Below are positions 21,961 to 33,254 of a stretch of 64,000 nucleotides of DNA, piece by piece. Each line of letters begins with the position of its first letter. Within the stretch, counting starts at the first letter, position 1. The DNA is taken from the NCBI RefSeq assembly GCF_002127325.2, contig NC_035433.2, forward strand, positions 95,880,723-95,944,722. The letters run 5' to 3'. The notes below the pieces were generated by a model, which worked only from the letters and a program-made list of their open reading frames with translations, was not told where the DNA came from and did not search any database. The stretch is from Helianthus annuus (taxonomy: Eukaryota; Streptophyta; Magnoliopsida; Asterales; Asteraceae). A program made the position numbers and the translations under genes.

Positions 21961-22975
21961 CCGGAAAGCATGAAAGTAGCAAGTAGGCACATGTGTTTCA
22001 CCCCAAAACAGTTTGGAAAACAGTAAAAGAGGGGTTCAATGTACTCACATTGACTCCTCGAAAACATGTAAAAGATGGGGTTCAATGTACTCACCTGAGA
22101 TTGCTTTGAATTCCTTGTATAATAACCAGATAATGTTAGAGGTCACGGGATATCAAACGGCACCTAATAGGTAGCTATATTAATATAGCGGACCAAAATC
22201 GGAGGGTCGGATAGTATGCGGGTTCGTAAACCAAACGAGTATGGAGACTCGTGTAATATGGTTTAACAAAGCCTACATACTAAGATGAAACCTAACCTAA
22301 GTGCTTACGCCCCATCATGACCCGTTTAGGTAGCTTAGGCTACCTTAACGCGTCGTTCGCGTAGAACGCGTCTGGAACGCCTAACATCGTGACCACAAGG
22401 TATAACCTCGGAAGGTTATAGCTATGGTCACCTAATGTGTTTGGTCGGATCCTAAAGATCGACCAAATGGGTCGGGTTCGAAAGTATAAGCGATGGTTTA
22501 GATCGCTTACCTTACGACCCTGTATAAGCACTAAACTAAAAGTGACGAGCTAAGCATGTTAGAACATGCTTAACTAAGTTTAGAAAACAGGTTTGACATC
22601 AAAACAAACGGCTTTGATGCTCACGAGTAGTTTGGTTACAAAATATGCAAGAATGCACATTTTGGCCGAAACTACGACCCGCCACTGAGCCTAGTTAACG
22701 TGGTGATCAGTAGGTATAGTCACTACGGACTATAACCATCGTGATCACGCTCACGTTATGAAGTTCCATGAACTTCGCATCGACCATAAGCTGGTCAATG
22801 CAGAAAGTCAACAAAATGTTGACTTTCGGACTCGAAAAGCGATAAAAGAGCGAAAGAAGACTTACGGAAGGTCCCCGAGTGCTAATCTAGATCAAATAGC
22901 TCAGGTATGGAACAATGGTTCCAACTTAGAGCCTTAAGATCAGATTTTGTGGGTTTTTGGAACAAAGGGGGGGGG

Positions 22976-22983
22976 TATTTATA
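22976..22983 (-). promoter_or_regulatory. TATA box of element 1, left LTR
   Basis: Minus-strand TATAAATA is followed directly by a run of nine C. Confidence 0.6.
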
Positions 22984-24059
22984 GGAAAAGTGGAACCGTT
23001 AGGATCGTTTATCGAATATCGTGCCGCGATCTCGAGCGTACACTTGTCAAATTCTTGTGGTAAGTCAGAACTTGGCCCTTGGCTCCTGATTGGGTGAAAG
23101 GGCATTGCCCCTTGATCGAACGAAAGGCCAAACTGCATTAAATGCAAAGATTTTTCTGTCTGACAGTCTCACGCGCCCCGCGTAAGGATTTGGTAAATCC
23201 TTACGCGCCCCGCCTAAGGTTCCCAGATCAGAATTTACAATTTTGGTCCCTGCACTTCAGAAACACGTATTTTGGCCCATTTTTGGCACGTTTAAGCCCC
23301 GTTAACCTCATTTCAAGGCTCTAAGATGAAGTTAAAGTGTAGGGGACATGAAATATGCTCAAAAATATTCCGGATGTCGGTTCGTTTGGCCGTACGATTG
23401 CGATGTTCGCTTAATTACGACGGAATGCGCATAAGCGCGAAAGACGATCCAAATGACGCGACGAATGGATTTTTCTCATGCCCAACACTAAGGCATAATA
23501 TAAGGATGCTTACATAAATTTTTGGATGTCCGGATGTATTCAGAACGTAAGTTATGCGCGAAAGTGCAAACTTGTGCACTTTTTGACACTTTTAGTCCCT
23601 GAATGATCCAAAAGTTTGTTTTAGCATACCAAACACCTCAAAGCCTATTTCTAAGCTATGTAGAGGATATTTAGGGTATGTTTAACTTATGAACATGTTC
23701 CGGAATGTTCGTTACAGTTCAAATTGGCATACTTTCGCAGTTTGTCAAGTTTAGTCCCTATAAGCGAATTAACTTGTTTTTGCTATACCCAAGCCTTCAA
23801 AACTTATTTCTAAGTTATGTAAAGGTTATTTAAGGTATGTTGAGTATATGTTGATGTTCCGGAGTATTTGTCGCATTAAACTGAGTATGTTTACGCACCA
23901 GTTTGCGTATAATGCTCTAGAAAGCAATGTAGAGTTTGAAATTGAACAATAATTGATATGTGCAAAACATACACATATTTATACAAGATCCCAAGTATGA
24001 AATACAATATTTCATCGGCTTGGTATTTGTTTGATGGTCGCGGTGACACAGGTGTCACA

Positions 24060-24073
24060 GTCTCCCCTACTTT
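24060..24073 (-). other. Polypurine tract of element 1
   Basis: Minus-strand AAAGTAGGGGAGAC abuts the 3' LTR start. Confidence 0.88.
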
Positions 24074-24159
24074 AGGAAATTTCGTCCCGAAATTTATTCG
24101 TAGGAGTCTATTTGTGAATTTGCCAAATAACCATCAGCGATATGCAAAGTAATGTCCTG

Positions 24160-24768
24160 TTATTTCCTTAACGGTCATTCTTCAGAAACGAAATGAACAG
24201 ACGGGGTCATTTTCAATGGTTGCTTCATCAGAAGTGGAAATGAAGGATTACACAACGGATATTCATTTCCCCAACGGATAAATCTTCAGAAACGAAAATG
24301 AACTAACGGAGTCATTTTCAACGGTTGCTTCCTCAGAGCTGGAAATGAAGGATTACACAACGGATATTCATTTCCCCAACGGATAAATCGTCAGAAACGA
24401 AAATGAATTAACGGAGTAATTTTCAACGGTTGCTTCCTCAGAGCTGGAAATGAAGGATTACACAACGGATATTCATTTCCCCAACGGATAAATCGTCAGA
24501 AACGAAAATGAATTAACGGAGTCATTTTCAACGGTTGCTTCCTCAGAGCTGGAAATGAAGGATTTCACAACGGATATTCATTTCCCCAACGGATAAATCG
24601 TCAGAAACGAAAATGAATTAACGGAGTTATTTTCAACGGTTGCTTCCTCAGAGCTGGAAATGAAGGATTTCACAACGGATATTCATTTCCTCAACGGGTA
24701 AATCTTCAGAAACGAAAATGAACTAACGGAGTCATTTTCAACGGTTGCTTCCTCAGAGTTAGAAATGA
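24160..24768. repeat. 105-bp tandem array in element 1 (6 units)
   Basis: TTGCTTC recurs every 105 bases from 24220 to 24745. Each unit holds the inverted repeats GAAAATGA/TCATTTTC and GGAAATGAA/TTCATTTCC and four AACGG cores. It sits between gag and the PPT, where pol would be. No frame reads through it. Confidence 0.9.
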
Positions 24769-25829
24769 ATAGAGTTAACTTTAGACACATGACAGAACTT
24801 GCTGTGGTTTCTGTGCACTAAATTCCATAATTATGTATGCATCCATAATTACGTAATCCCTTGCACAGTCCGCACAGTTTGTTTTGTAATGTTTTGGGGA
24901 AGGATATCAAACTTGTGATGAGGGTGACTAGACTTCCATCAGTTCCTTTTAATTAGATCGACAGGGGATCTTCTTAGTTAGGCCACCAAAGAGTCCTTTC
25001 AGCTATATCATCACATGATATCCTTATCCAGATTTTTGGATGAATCTGTTTAACTAGACCACTCAAGGGTCTAATTATGAAGTAGTACTTTATAATCCGA
25101 GGGACTTAACTATAACATAGAAGTCCATTGAGGATTTTAAGTAATACCCCTGGGTATCCTACGATGAATCTCTTGTACAAAGATATGTAAGATTCTACGA
25201 GGATTTGGATAGCATAATTTGGATCACACAACAACACATAAGGGAACACATAAGCACAAAGTCACATACTTGTTTAACTTGATCATAATTTGTTTTTAAC
25301 TTGTTATTGATTGAATACGGATATGGAAACCAATCGACGGGTCTCAATGTTCACTGGAATCTATCTGAGAAGATAGGAAGATCTCCCAAAATTTGATTTT
25401 TGATTACAAGGAATCTCCACATTCGAATTAAGGTATACAACAATTAAGGACTTACGGGAAATCCTTAGGTACCCTATTAAGGATTTATAGTGGTACTTTG
25501 GGTATTCGTCATGTGTTGTAACCTGCGCCTTGTACTTCGTTTCCTTAGAATAAACGGGTACTTAGGAATTTCGTGGAAGACGCAATAGATCATAAGATGG
25601 GAGAATTTTGGGGGTAGTTTGTTCTTCAAGGAATACGGTTTCTTGATTGTCGGTATTGTAAGGGGGTATGTCGTTTATACATGCAATCACAGAAATACAT
25701 TGCAAGGTAAATAAAAATTTATTTATAAACAACGATAACAACGGTTTTCTTGGACCTTGACAACAAAAGAAAATAATACATAGGACGTGATTATTTCTAA
25801 ACGATGTTGTCTTCTAGTCAGTCAGATGC
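24769..25829 (-). other. Non-coding stretch between array and gag in element 1
   Basis: Homologous to 58870-59922 of F and, in opposite orientation, to 13870-14700 of C. It contains the near-palindromic words CATAATTATGTATGCATCCATAATTACG split by short spacers. No gene is seen. Confidence 0.6.
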
Positions 25830-26056
25830 TCATCTCTGAGTTGGATTTGCATTAGCAAGCTTTGGGCAATTTCTTCGGAAATGACCCATCTCGCCACAGT
25901 TGAAACAAGAGCCTGGTAGAAAACGACCTTGAGCAGGATTGTTGCCAGCTTGGTTTGGCGCAGCTGCAACTGGGCAGACTCTCGCTGTGTGGCCTATAAG
26001 TCCACAAGTTTGGCATTTGCGGCATTGTACATTGGCGTGATGATGGAGGCTACATT
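25830..26056 (-). pseudogene. Gag of element 1, C-terminal piece (CCHC knuckles)
   Basis: This continues the reading frame broken at 35317. It encodes a Cys/His-rich segment (CRKCQTCGLIGHTARVC) and a second CCHC knuckle (CFNCGEMGHFRRNC), then a TGA at 25832-25830 after NANPTQR. With the 9.3 kb insert and one target copy removed, the two pieces join in frame as 363 codons, so the gene was intact when element 2 landed. There is no protease beyond the stop. Confidence 0.82.
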
Positions 26057-26061
26057 GGTTG
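26057..26061. other. Target duplication of element 2, left copy
   Basis: GGTTG, repeated at 35317-35321. The sister element F has the single-copy empty site near 60151-60155. Confidence 0.92.
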
Positions 26062-26467
26062 TGTCACACCCCCAAAAATCCACACGCGGAGTACTACCGC
26101 TTGGGAGCGTGACTGACCAGGATCAAGCCATCAATCATATTGAACATAGCATAATATAAGTAAATAGTTCGTAAACCCCATTCAATACAATTGATGTTCC
26201 AAACCAAACATAGTATCAAGAGCGGAAGCATAAGTAAATAACCCAAATAAAGACATAAGTTCAAATATTCGAAGTGTTAAACACAGTGTTCATGATCCAT
26301 TTCCCACAACGACCCGCTTCTCCAGTGCAAGCTCCATAAGTACCTAAGGTCCTGCAAGGCATGCAGCAGAGAGTCAACAACTAGTTGAGCGAGTTCACAG
26401 ATAACAGTTCAGTAATAGTATGGTATGAGTAATAGTAAGTTCGTTCGTTTATATCATGTTTCATAAT

Positions 26468-26670
26468 TCCCATCGCGGCCTCCCAGGCAGGTGTGCGAAG
26501 ATATTAGGGGATGTTCATCCCAATTATTCTAGACTAGGTTTATTTGTATCGCGGCCTCCCAGGCAGGTGTGCGAAGATATTAGTAAGTTTAGTTCGCGGC
26601 CTTCCAAAGGCAGGTGTGCGAAGATGTCATAGTATCGCGGCCAACCCGTGGCAGGTGTGCGAAGATCAGT
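26468..26670. repeat. Four spaced copies of a ~30-bp unit in element 2 LTR
   Basis: Each copy reads TCGCGGCC, then 4-7 variable bases, then GGCAGGTGTGCGAAGAT. Spacing is irregular. The right LTR repeats this at 33661-33863. Confidence 0.8.
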
Positions 26671-27029
26671 TCAATGAGTGTTGCTAGTCTAGTAAGATCG
26701 TATTCGTTAAGTTCTACCATCTGAGTGTGCATAACAATCTATCAAATCCCATTCCCCACCCGGGAACCCATGCCTTGGCTGTGTGAACTCACTTGGGGTT
26801 TGCTCGGTATGCTAAGTATGCAATCACAATCAATCAGTCACGTCCTATGGTATGCACGTATACACAATCAGTTTGTATTCATACAGTTCACGTATAAGCA
26901 TAATCAATGATCATCAGGTAGTACACATCACTAATCAACATCACACAAGTCATGCATAGCGTTTAACATCAGTTAGTTAACTCAGTTAACACTTAACAGA
27001 ATTTCATCAGTTACTGTACAGGTTATCCA

Positions 27030-27260
27030 GATTGGCGAAACAGAGGTTGGCGAAACAGAGACTGTTTCGTCAACTATTCTTTGGCGAAACACAATACACT
27101 TTCATCGAAACCCTTGGCGAATCACAAATTTCTATTCCGTCAATTACTCTTGGCGAAACACATCTTGTTTCGTCAAGAGTCCCCTTTCGTCAAGCATTTC
27201 ACATTCGTCAATTTTCTATTACGTCAACATCCTAATTCGTCAAACATTTAGATTCGTTAA
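27030..27260. repeat. TTGGCGAAAC / TTTCGTCAA word cluster in element 2 LTR
   Basis: Roughly a dozen copies of GGCGAAAC or of its diverged inverse CGTCAA lie within 230 bases, in both orientations. The right LTR has the same cluster at 34223-34453. Confidence 0.75.
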
Positions 27261-27856
27261 GGTATCAGTTACGTCAACATGTCAGTTACGGATATCATGC
27301 AGTCAATTACAGAAACCCTAATCATGCTAACTGCCGTCATCAATCATCAACCATAATCATACAGGAGTCAATCATCATACAATCATCATACAATCATTGG
27401 TACCATACTGTAATCATTCACCCACTATCGTGTATATCGCTACGTTAACCAAATCATATTACACAATCAGCCTCTAGCATGAACCCTAGATCATGAGATC
27501 ACAATATCACAATTACCCTATTCAGATTATTAGTAACAACCAATCATGGCATAATCAACATCTAGTATCAGCCTATAATTTCTAGCAAAATAGTTAATCG
27601 ATAGGCGGACTAACAATCACGCAAGAGTTAAAAACACTTACCACAATGAACAAGATAACAATCAGATTGATTCGGGGCTTCGGAGACACAAGATTGCCGT
27701 CACACAGAAGAGATGAGCGTTCTAGGGTTCTAACTTTTACCAAAGGTGTGAACTAGAAGTCGTTTCATGTTAATATACACGGGTTAGCGTTTTGGGCCCG
27801 TAATGGGCTTTGGCGAGACTGGGCCGGCGAAACACATGTTTCGTCAAGATGGGATT

Positions 27857-27881
27857 GGCGAAACAGGTTTCCTGTTTCGCC
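27857..27881. promoter_or_regulatory. Perfect 11-bp-arm palindrome in element 2 U3
   Basis: Arms GGCGAAACAGG and CCTGTTTCGCC are separated by TTT. It lies about 75-100 bases upstream of the minus-strand TATA-like site. An identical copy is at 35050-35074. It could be a dimeric factor site or a hairpin. Confidence 0.6.
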
Positions 27882-28123
27882 GAGCTCACGTTGGCGAATC
27901 TAGTTCTTGTCCCGTCGGGCACTATATGGTTTAATCAATCTAAGTTTTCAAGTAGGTCACATGTTATACATATACAACCAAACACAAACCAGGCAAACAC
28001 AATAACACTTTCATTCATCACAACGTACACATTACAAGTCAAACAAGTCAAACGACTAATCAGTCAAAGTCAATGGTCAAGTCAACGTGCATTAAATACG
28101 AGTCAAAAGGTCGAGTTGTCACA

Positions 28124-28136
28124 TTATCCCCAACTT
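28124..28136 (-). other. Polypurine tract of element 2
   Basis: Minus-strand AAGTTGGGGATAA abuts the 3' LTR. Confidence 0.82.
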
Positions 28137-28199
28137 GAAAGAAATTTCGTCCCGAAATTTGGTACGTACCTACTGAGGAAGCTAGATAGGTTGCATCGT

Positions 28200-31100
28200 T
28201 CACTGGTTTTCCTGGGGTGTCACATCCTCCCCCCGTTGATCTGGAATTTCGCCCCGAAATTCCGTAGTAGTAGCTTCAGCCTCAGCAGTGGTTGTATTGG
28301 TTCCGAATAACTGGGGATACTTTTCTTTCATTTGGTCTTCGCGTTCCCAGGTGTACTCTGGGCCACGTCGGGAGTTCCAACGAACTCGAACAAGAGGGAT
28401 TCTCTTGTGTTTGAGGACCTTCACATCCCGGTCCGTGATTTCTACAGGCTCCTCGACGAACTGCAACCGCTCGTCGATAGTGAGTTCCTTAAAAGGAACG
28501 ATGAGGGTTTCATCTGATAAGCACTTCTTTAAGTTCGATACATGAAAGACATTGTGAACTGCCCCGAGTTCAGCTGGTAAGTTCAATCTGTAGGCTACCT
28601 TGCCGATTTTCGCAATGATCTCGAATGGTCCGACATATCGCGGATTTAATTTACCCCGTTTGCCAAAACGTACCACACCCTTCCAGGGTGAAACTTTTAA
28701 CAAGACCCGGTCCCCGACCTGAAATTCCAAAGGCCTTTTACGCTTATCCGCGTAGGCTTTCTGACGGTCACGTGCTGCCGCCATGCGTTGTCGTATCTGT
28801 GCAATCTTTTCTGTGGCGTCCACTACAATCTCTGGACCCGTAATCTGACTATCCCCCACCTCTGCCCAACAGAGAGGTGACCGGCATTTACGCCCGTACA
28901 ATGCCTCGAATGGAGCGGCTTGAATGCTGGTGTGATAACTGTTATTGTATGAGAACTCCACCAAAGGGAGATGCTTTTCCCAGCCGTTGCCGAAATCGAT
29001 AACACATGCCCGGAGCATGTCTTCAAGAGTTTGAATCGTTCGCTCAGACTGCCCGTCCGTCTGAGGGTGATATGCCGTGCTCATGTCTAACTTTGAGCCG
29101 AAAGATTTGTGCATTGCTTGCCATAGCTCTGACGTGAATCGTGCGTCGCGATCTGAAATGATGGAGATGGGCACCCCGTGCCTCGAAACAACTTCTTTGA
29201 GATAGACGTCTGCGAGAGTGGAGAACTTATCTGTTTCCTTTATAGCTAGAAAGTGTGCAGACTTGGTGAGTCGATCCACGATCACCCATATGGTATCATT
29301 CCCGCGCTGGGATCTAGGTAAGCCTGTAACGAAATCCATGGAAATTTCTTCCCATTTCCATTGCGGTATCTTGGGTTGCTGAAGTAGACCCGCTGGTTTC
29401 TGATATTCCACTTTGACCCTAGCACATGTCAAACACTTGCCGACGTAGGTGGCGATGTGGGCCTTCATGCTCGGCCACCAATAAGTAGTTCTGATGTCGT
29501 GGTACATTTTGTCCGACCCTGGATGTACCGAATAACGGGACTTGTGAGCTTCATCCATTACAAGCTCTCGTAGACCGCCATAAAGTGGAACCCAAATACG
29601 CCCCGTTACATAGTAGGCGCCGTCTTCCTTTTGTTCCATTTGTTGCCTCGAACCACGTAAAGCTTCAGCCTTTACGTTTTCTGGTTTCAATGCTTCCACT
29701 TGAGCATCTCGTATCTGTGCAGGAAGACTAGACTGAATAGTGAGCTGCAAAGCTCGTACGCGTCTAGGTAGAGTGTCTTTCCGACTAAGAGCGTCAGCCA
29801 CAACATTGGCTTTGCCTGGATGGTACTTGATGGCGCATTCGTAATCATTCAGTAGTTCCACCCATCTTCGTTGACGCATGTTCAAATCCTTCTGCTTAAG
29901 GATATGCTCGAGACTCCTGTGATCGGTGTAAATCGTGCACCTGGTACCGTACAGGTAGTGTCGCCATATCTTAAGCGCGAAAACAACAGCTCCCAGCTCT
30001 AAATCGTGCGTCGTGTAGTTCCGTTCGTGAACCTTGAGTTGACGAGAGGCGTAGGCAATCACTTTATCCCGCTGCATCAACACGCAACCAAGACCCTGTA
30101 TTGATGCGTCACAATAAACCACGAAATCTTCCGTGCCCTCTGGCAACGAGAGAATAGGCGCACTGCAAAGCCTATCCTTTAAGTGCTGAAAAGCGGTTTC
30201 CTGGGACTCTCCCCAGCGATAGGTGACACCCTTCTGTGTCAGCAGTGTAAGCGGTTGAGCGATCTTTGAGAAGTCTTTGATGAATCGCCGATAGTAACCC
30301 GCCAAACCCAAGAATTGGCGTATTTCCGTTGGTGTACGCGGTGCAGGCCAGTTCCTGATCGAATCTACCTTGGATGGATCGACATGGATCCCATCCCTGT
30401 TCACCACATGGCCTAAGAAGTGGACTTCACGAAGCCAGAAGTCACATTTAGAAAACTTGGCGTACAATTGCTCTTTTCTAAGAAGTTCCAAGATCAATCG
30501 CAGGTGCTGCTCGTGCTCCTCCTGACTCTTGGAGTAAATCAAAATGTCGTCGATGAAAACAATGACGAACTTGTCAAGATAGGGTTTACACACCCTGTTC
30601 ATAAGATCCATGAATACGGCAGGCGCGTTCGTTAACCCGAATGGCATGACGAGAAACTCGTAGTGACCGTAACGAGTTCTGAAGGCTGTCTTGGAGACAT
30701 CCTCATCCCGGACTCTCAGCTGATGGTACCCCGACCTCAGATCTATCTTCGAATAGTAACACGACCCTTGCAACTGGTCGAATAAGTCGTCTATGCGTGG
30801 AAGAGGATAACGGTTCTTCACCGTCACCTTGTTGAGTTCACGGTAGTCGATGCACATTCTGAACGTACCGTCTTTCTTCTTCACGAAGAGCACTGGAGCT
30901 CCCCAAGGCGAAGAGCTTGGACGAATAAAACCCTTTTCCAAGAGCTCTTGTAACTGCTTTGACAATTCTTCCAATTCTGATGGAGCTAGACGATACGGTG
31001 CGCGAGCTATGGGTGCTGCTCCAGGAGCTAACTCAATCTGAAGTTCGACTTGGCGATGAGGCGGTAAACCAGGTAAATCTTCAGGAAACACCTGAGGGTA

Positions 31101-32767
31101 GTCACGTACAACCGGAATATCCTCCAGCTTCTTTTCCTTTGCTGATGCGTCAGTGACAAGTGCCAGAATGGCAGTGTGTCCCTTTCGTAAACATTTCTGC
31201 GCCTTTAAGAAAGAGATGATGCCAACCACAGCACCACTCTTGTCACCTTGAATTTCGAGAGGTTCCTGACTAGAGCGAGGAATACGAATAACCTTCTCCT
31301 TGCATAAAATCTCTGCGCGATGTTGGGATAACCAATCCATACCGATGACTACATCGAAACTACCCAAGACTATGGGTATAAGATCAATCGAGAAAGTCTG
31401 ACCAGCTAGAACGATGTTACAGCCCTTGATTACATGTGCCGCTTCTACACTTTTACCATTTGCCAATTCTACGACGTGTTTAGTGTTTAGGGGTGTTGGT
31501 GTACGTTTTAACAGTTTACTCATTTTCAATGACATATAACTTGTATCAGCACCCGAATCAAATAAGACAGTAACGTAAATATCGTCGAGAAGAAACTTAC
31601 CCATAACCACGTTGGGATCATTCACTGCGTCACCCCGACCTAGCACAAAAGCACGACCCCGAGCTTCGTTGCCATTGTTGTTGTTGTTTCCCCCGTTGTT
31701 GTTATTGTTGTTATTCCCGTTGCCCTGGTTGTTGTTGTTGTTGCGATTCTGGTTCAACTGTGGGCAATCGCGTTTGTAGTGGCCTTCAGCCCCACACTGG
31801 AAACATCCCCGGTTTCCACGCTGTGTCTGCTGCTGCTGGTTCTGTGGAGCTGGCGGTGGAAGTTGCTGGTTTTGGTTTGCTGGTCGCGAGCTTCTACAAT
31901 CTTTAGCCTCATGGCCCGGCTTGTGGCATCTTTGACAACGTTCCCTGCGACATCTTCCACTGTGGTGTTTGTTGCACCTGTTACACCACGGATGAGTTCC
32001 CCTATAACCGCTCTGACCCTGACTGCCCGATGATTGCTGACTCGGACTCTGGTGGTCGTTGGTGCGACGCTGCTGAGTTTGGGACTGAACCGAAACTGAT
32101 CCCTTGCTGGAATCCCCATCCCACTTTCTTTTGTTCTCGCTGGTTGTGGCAGAAGTAGTAGCAGCTGGAGTAGTAGTAGCAGTAGTGGTAGCACTGATGC
32201 GTTTTGGCAGTCTGTTCTGATCCACTGCCTGATCTGTGATGCGGTGAGCGAGGCGCTGAATAGCCTGAATGTCGTCAAGATTAGCCGATGTTACGTGGCT
32301 CTGGATTTCCGGTGCCAAACCCTTGAGATACAACTCAATACGCTTGTATGGAGGGTCCACCATAGTTGGGCACAGCACGGCCAGCTCATTTGACCGTTTA
32401 GTATACGCTTCAATCTCTGATCCAACCATTTTCAGGTTATACAACTCGTCTTCCAGTTTGTGAATATCTTCACGCGTGCAATACTCTTTCTTGATAAGTT
32501 CCTTAAAATCGTTCCAGGGTGTGGCGTTAGCAGCTGCCAACCCCAGAATTTGCACCTGCGCGTTCCACCAGGTTAGCGCTATTCCCTCCAAGGTGCCAGT
32601 TGCATACTTGACCTTGCGAGCCTCAGGGCACTCGCACATTTCGAATACTGACTCTAGCTTTTCAAACCAATGGAGGAGTCCCACTGCCCCCTCGGTACCA
32701 CTGAAAGAATTTGGACGATAGTCCATGAAGTTCTTGAATGTGCAGACAGGCTGCTGCGCGTGTTGAC
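28200..32767 (-). CDS. Gag-Pol polyprotein of element 2 (1508 codons from first ATG; more if spliced)
   Basis: One frame runs from the ATG at 32726 to a TGA at 28200. Residues from that ATG: gag 1-170 (LTWWNAQV), CCHC-type clusters at about 248-277 and 308-321, Asn/Gln-rich linkers, aspartic protease DSGADTS at 390-396, and reverse transcriptase about 570-780 with FIDD at 724-727. RNase H follows (DAS at 873-875, TDH at 934-936, DALSR near 978), then an integrase HHCC zinc finger (His1061, His1068, Cys1098, Cys1101). The catalytic D1131, D1192 and E1228 give D-60-D-35-E spacing. The C-terminal chromodomain is about 1428-1474. No stop or frameshift is seen, so it is probably competent to transpose. 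The feature extends to 32767 because exon 2 of a likely spliced gag begins there (see 32768-32855), adding 13 codons before Met1. Confidence 0.95.
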
Positions 32768-32855
32768 CTATTGTACGAATAGGACGAAGTTAAATACGGG
32801 AGTTAATGTAGGATCTAAAGACCCTAGTATGAGTCTATACTACAGGGTACACTAC
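32768..32855 (-). other. Likely 88-base intron in the gag of element 2
   Basis: Minus-strand donor CAG|GTAGTG at 32855 and acceptor ACAATAG at 32768. Removing it joins a 25-codon first exon in frame to the main ORF through a Gly codon. Unspliced, the first exon meets a TAG and the main frame has a TAA upstream. Splicing is inferred. Confidence 0.6.
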
Positions 32856-32931
32856 CTGCTTGAGCGGCTGCAACTGCCGCAGCAACGAGAGCCTCTAGCT
32901 GGGCTTGAGTCATGTTAATTCGTGCGGCCAT
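32856..32931 (-). CDS. First exon of element 2 gag (MAARINMTQAQ...)
   Basis: ATG at 32931. It encodes 25 residues of an Ala/Gln-rich helix (EALVAAAVAAAQA), the type of N-terminus usual for this gag family before the conserved FKNFMDYRP segment. This supports it being real coding sequence. It ends at the donor described above. Confidence 0.6.
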
Positions 32932-33237
32932 TGATCTTCACATCAAAGGCAACATAAGTTAGAGAGGTTCGCGAATAGAGCGATGACAGAAGAGTGTAAG
33001 CACATAGGGGTTCTTAAGCAATAACAGATAGTGAGCAGTAGTAGGGTAAGCATACTACGAGCAAAGTTCTAAACAGTTCTAACAAGCAGGTAATAAACAT
33101 AAACCTTATTACCTAGGATGTCGAGTCTTGCACGTGGAGCGAAGCGTCGTTGTGGATCGTTGAGAGCACTGTTCTGGTTATAGTCTGGTTTTAATAAAAA
33201 CGTTTTCCCATATTAAAACCAAGTTCTCTATAACCAA
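32932..33237 (-). other. 5' leader of element 2
   Basis: Non-coding between the PBS and the gag start. No further motifs recognised. Confidence 0.6.
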
Positions 33238-33251
33238 TGGCTCTGATACCA
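33238..33251 (-). other. Primer binding site (tRNA-iMet) of element 2
   Basis: Minus-strand TGGTATCAGAGCCA lies 3 bases from the LTR end. Confidence 0.9.
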
Positions 33252-33254
33252 ATC

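Larger units (their letters stand above)
20634..24059 (-). repeat. 3' LTR of element 1 (3426 bp)
   Basis: Forward ends are TGTCACACCCC and GGTGTCACA. It contains a 128-bp tandem array and a TATA box at 22983-22976 (minus). The 5' terminus holds the palindrome GTGACAC-AG-GTGTCAC. Confidence 0.9.
26062..28123 (-). repeat. 3' LTR of element 2 (2062 bp)
   Basis: Forward TGTCACACCCCC to GAGTTGTCACA. It contains four copies of a GCGGCC...GCAGGTGTGCGAAGAT unit (26468-26670), many TTGGCGAAAC/TTTCGTCAA words (27030-27260 and 27810-27900), and a minus-strand TATA-like site near 27770-27780. Confidence 0.92.

Noticed and set aside
21635..21982. Repeated peptide frames in the LTRs (also 37815-38162 and 54553-54929)
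   Set aside because: They read through the 128-bp non-coding array. The repeat of the peptide follows the DNA repeat, and frames are lost in sister copies.
28288..28545. Forward frames opposite element 2's polyprotein (also 31779-32033, 32269-32463 and 32476-32721)
   Set aside because: They are shadows of the long minus-strand Gag-Pol frame and show no independent start context or homology.
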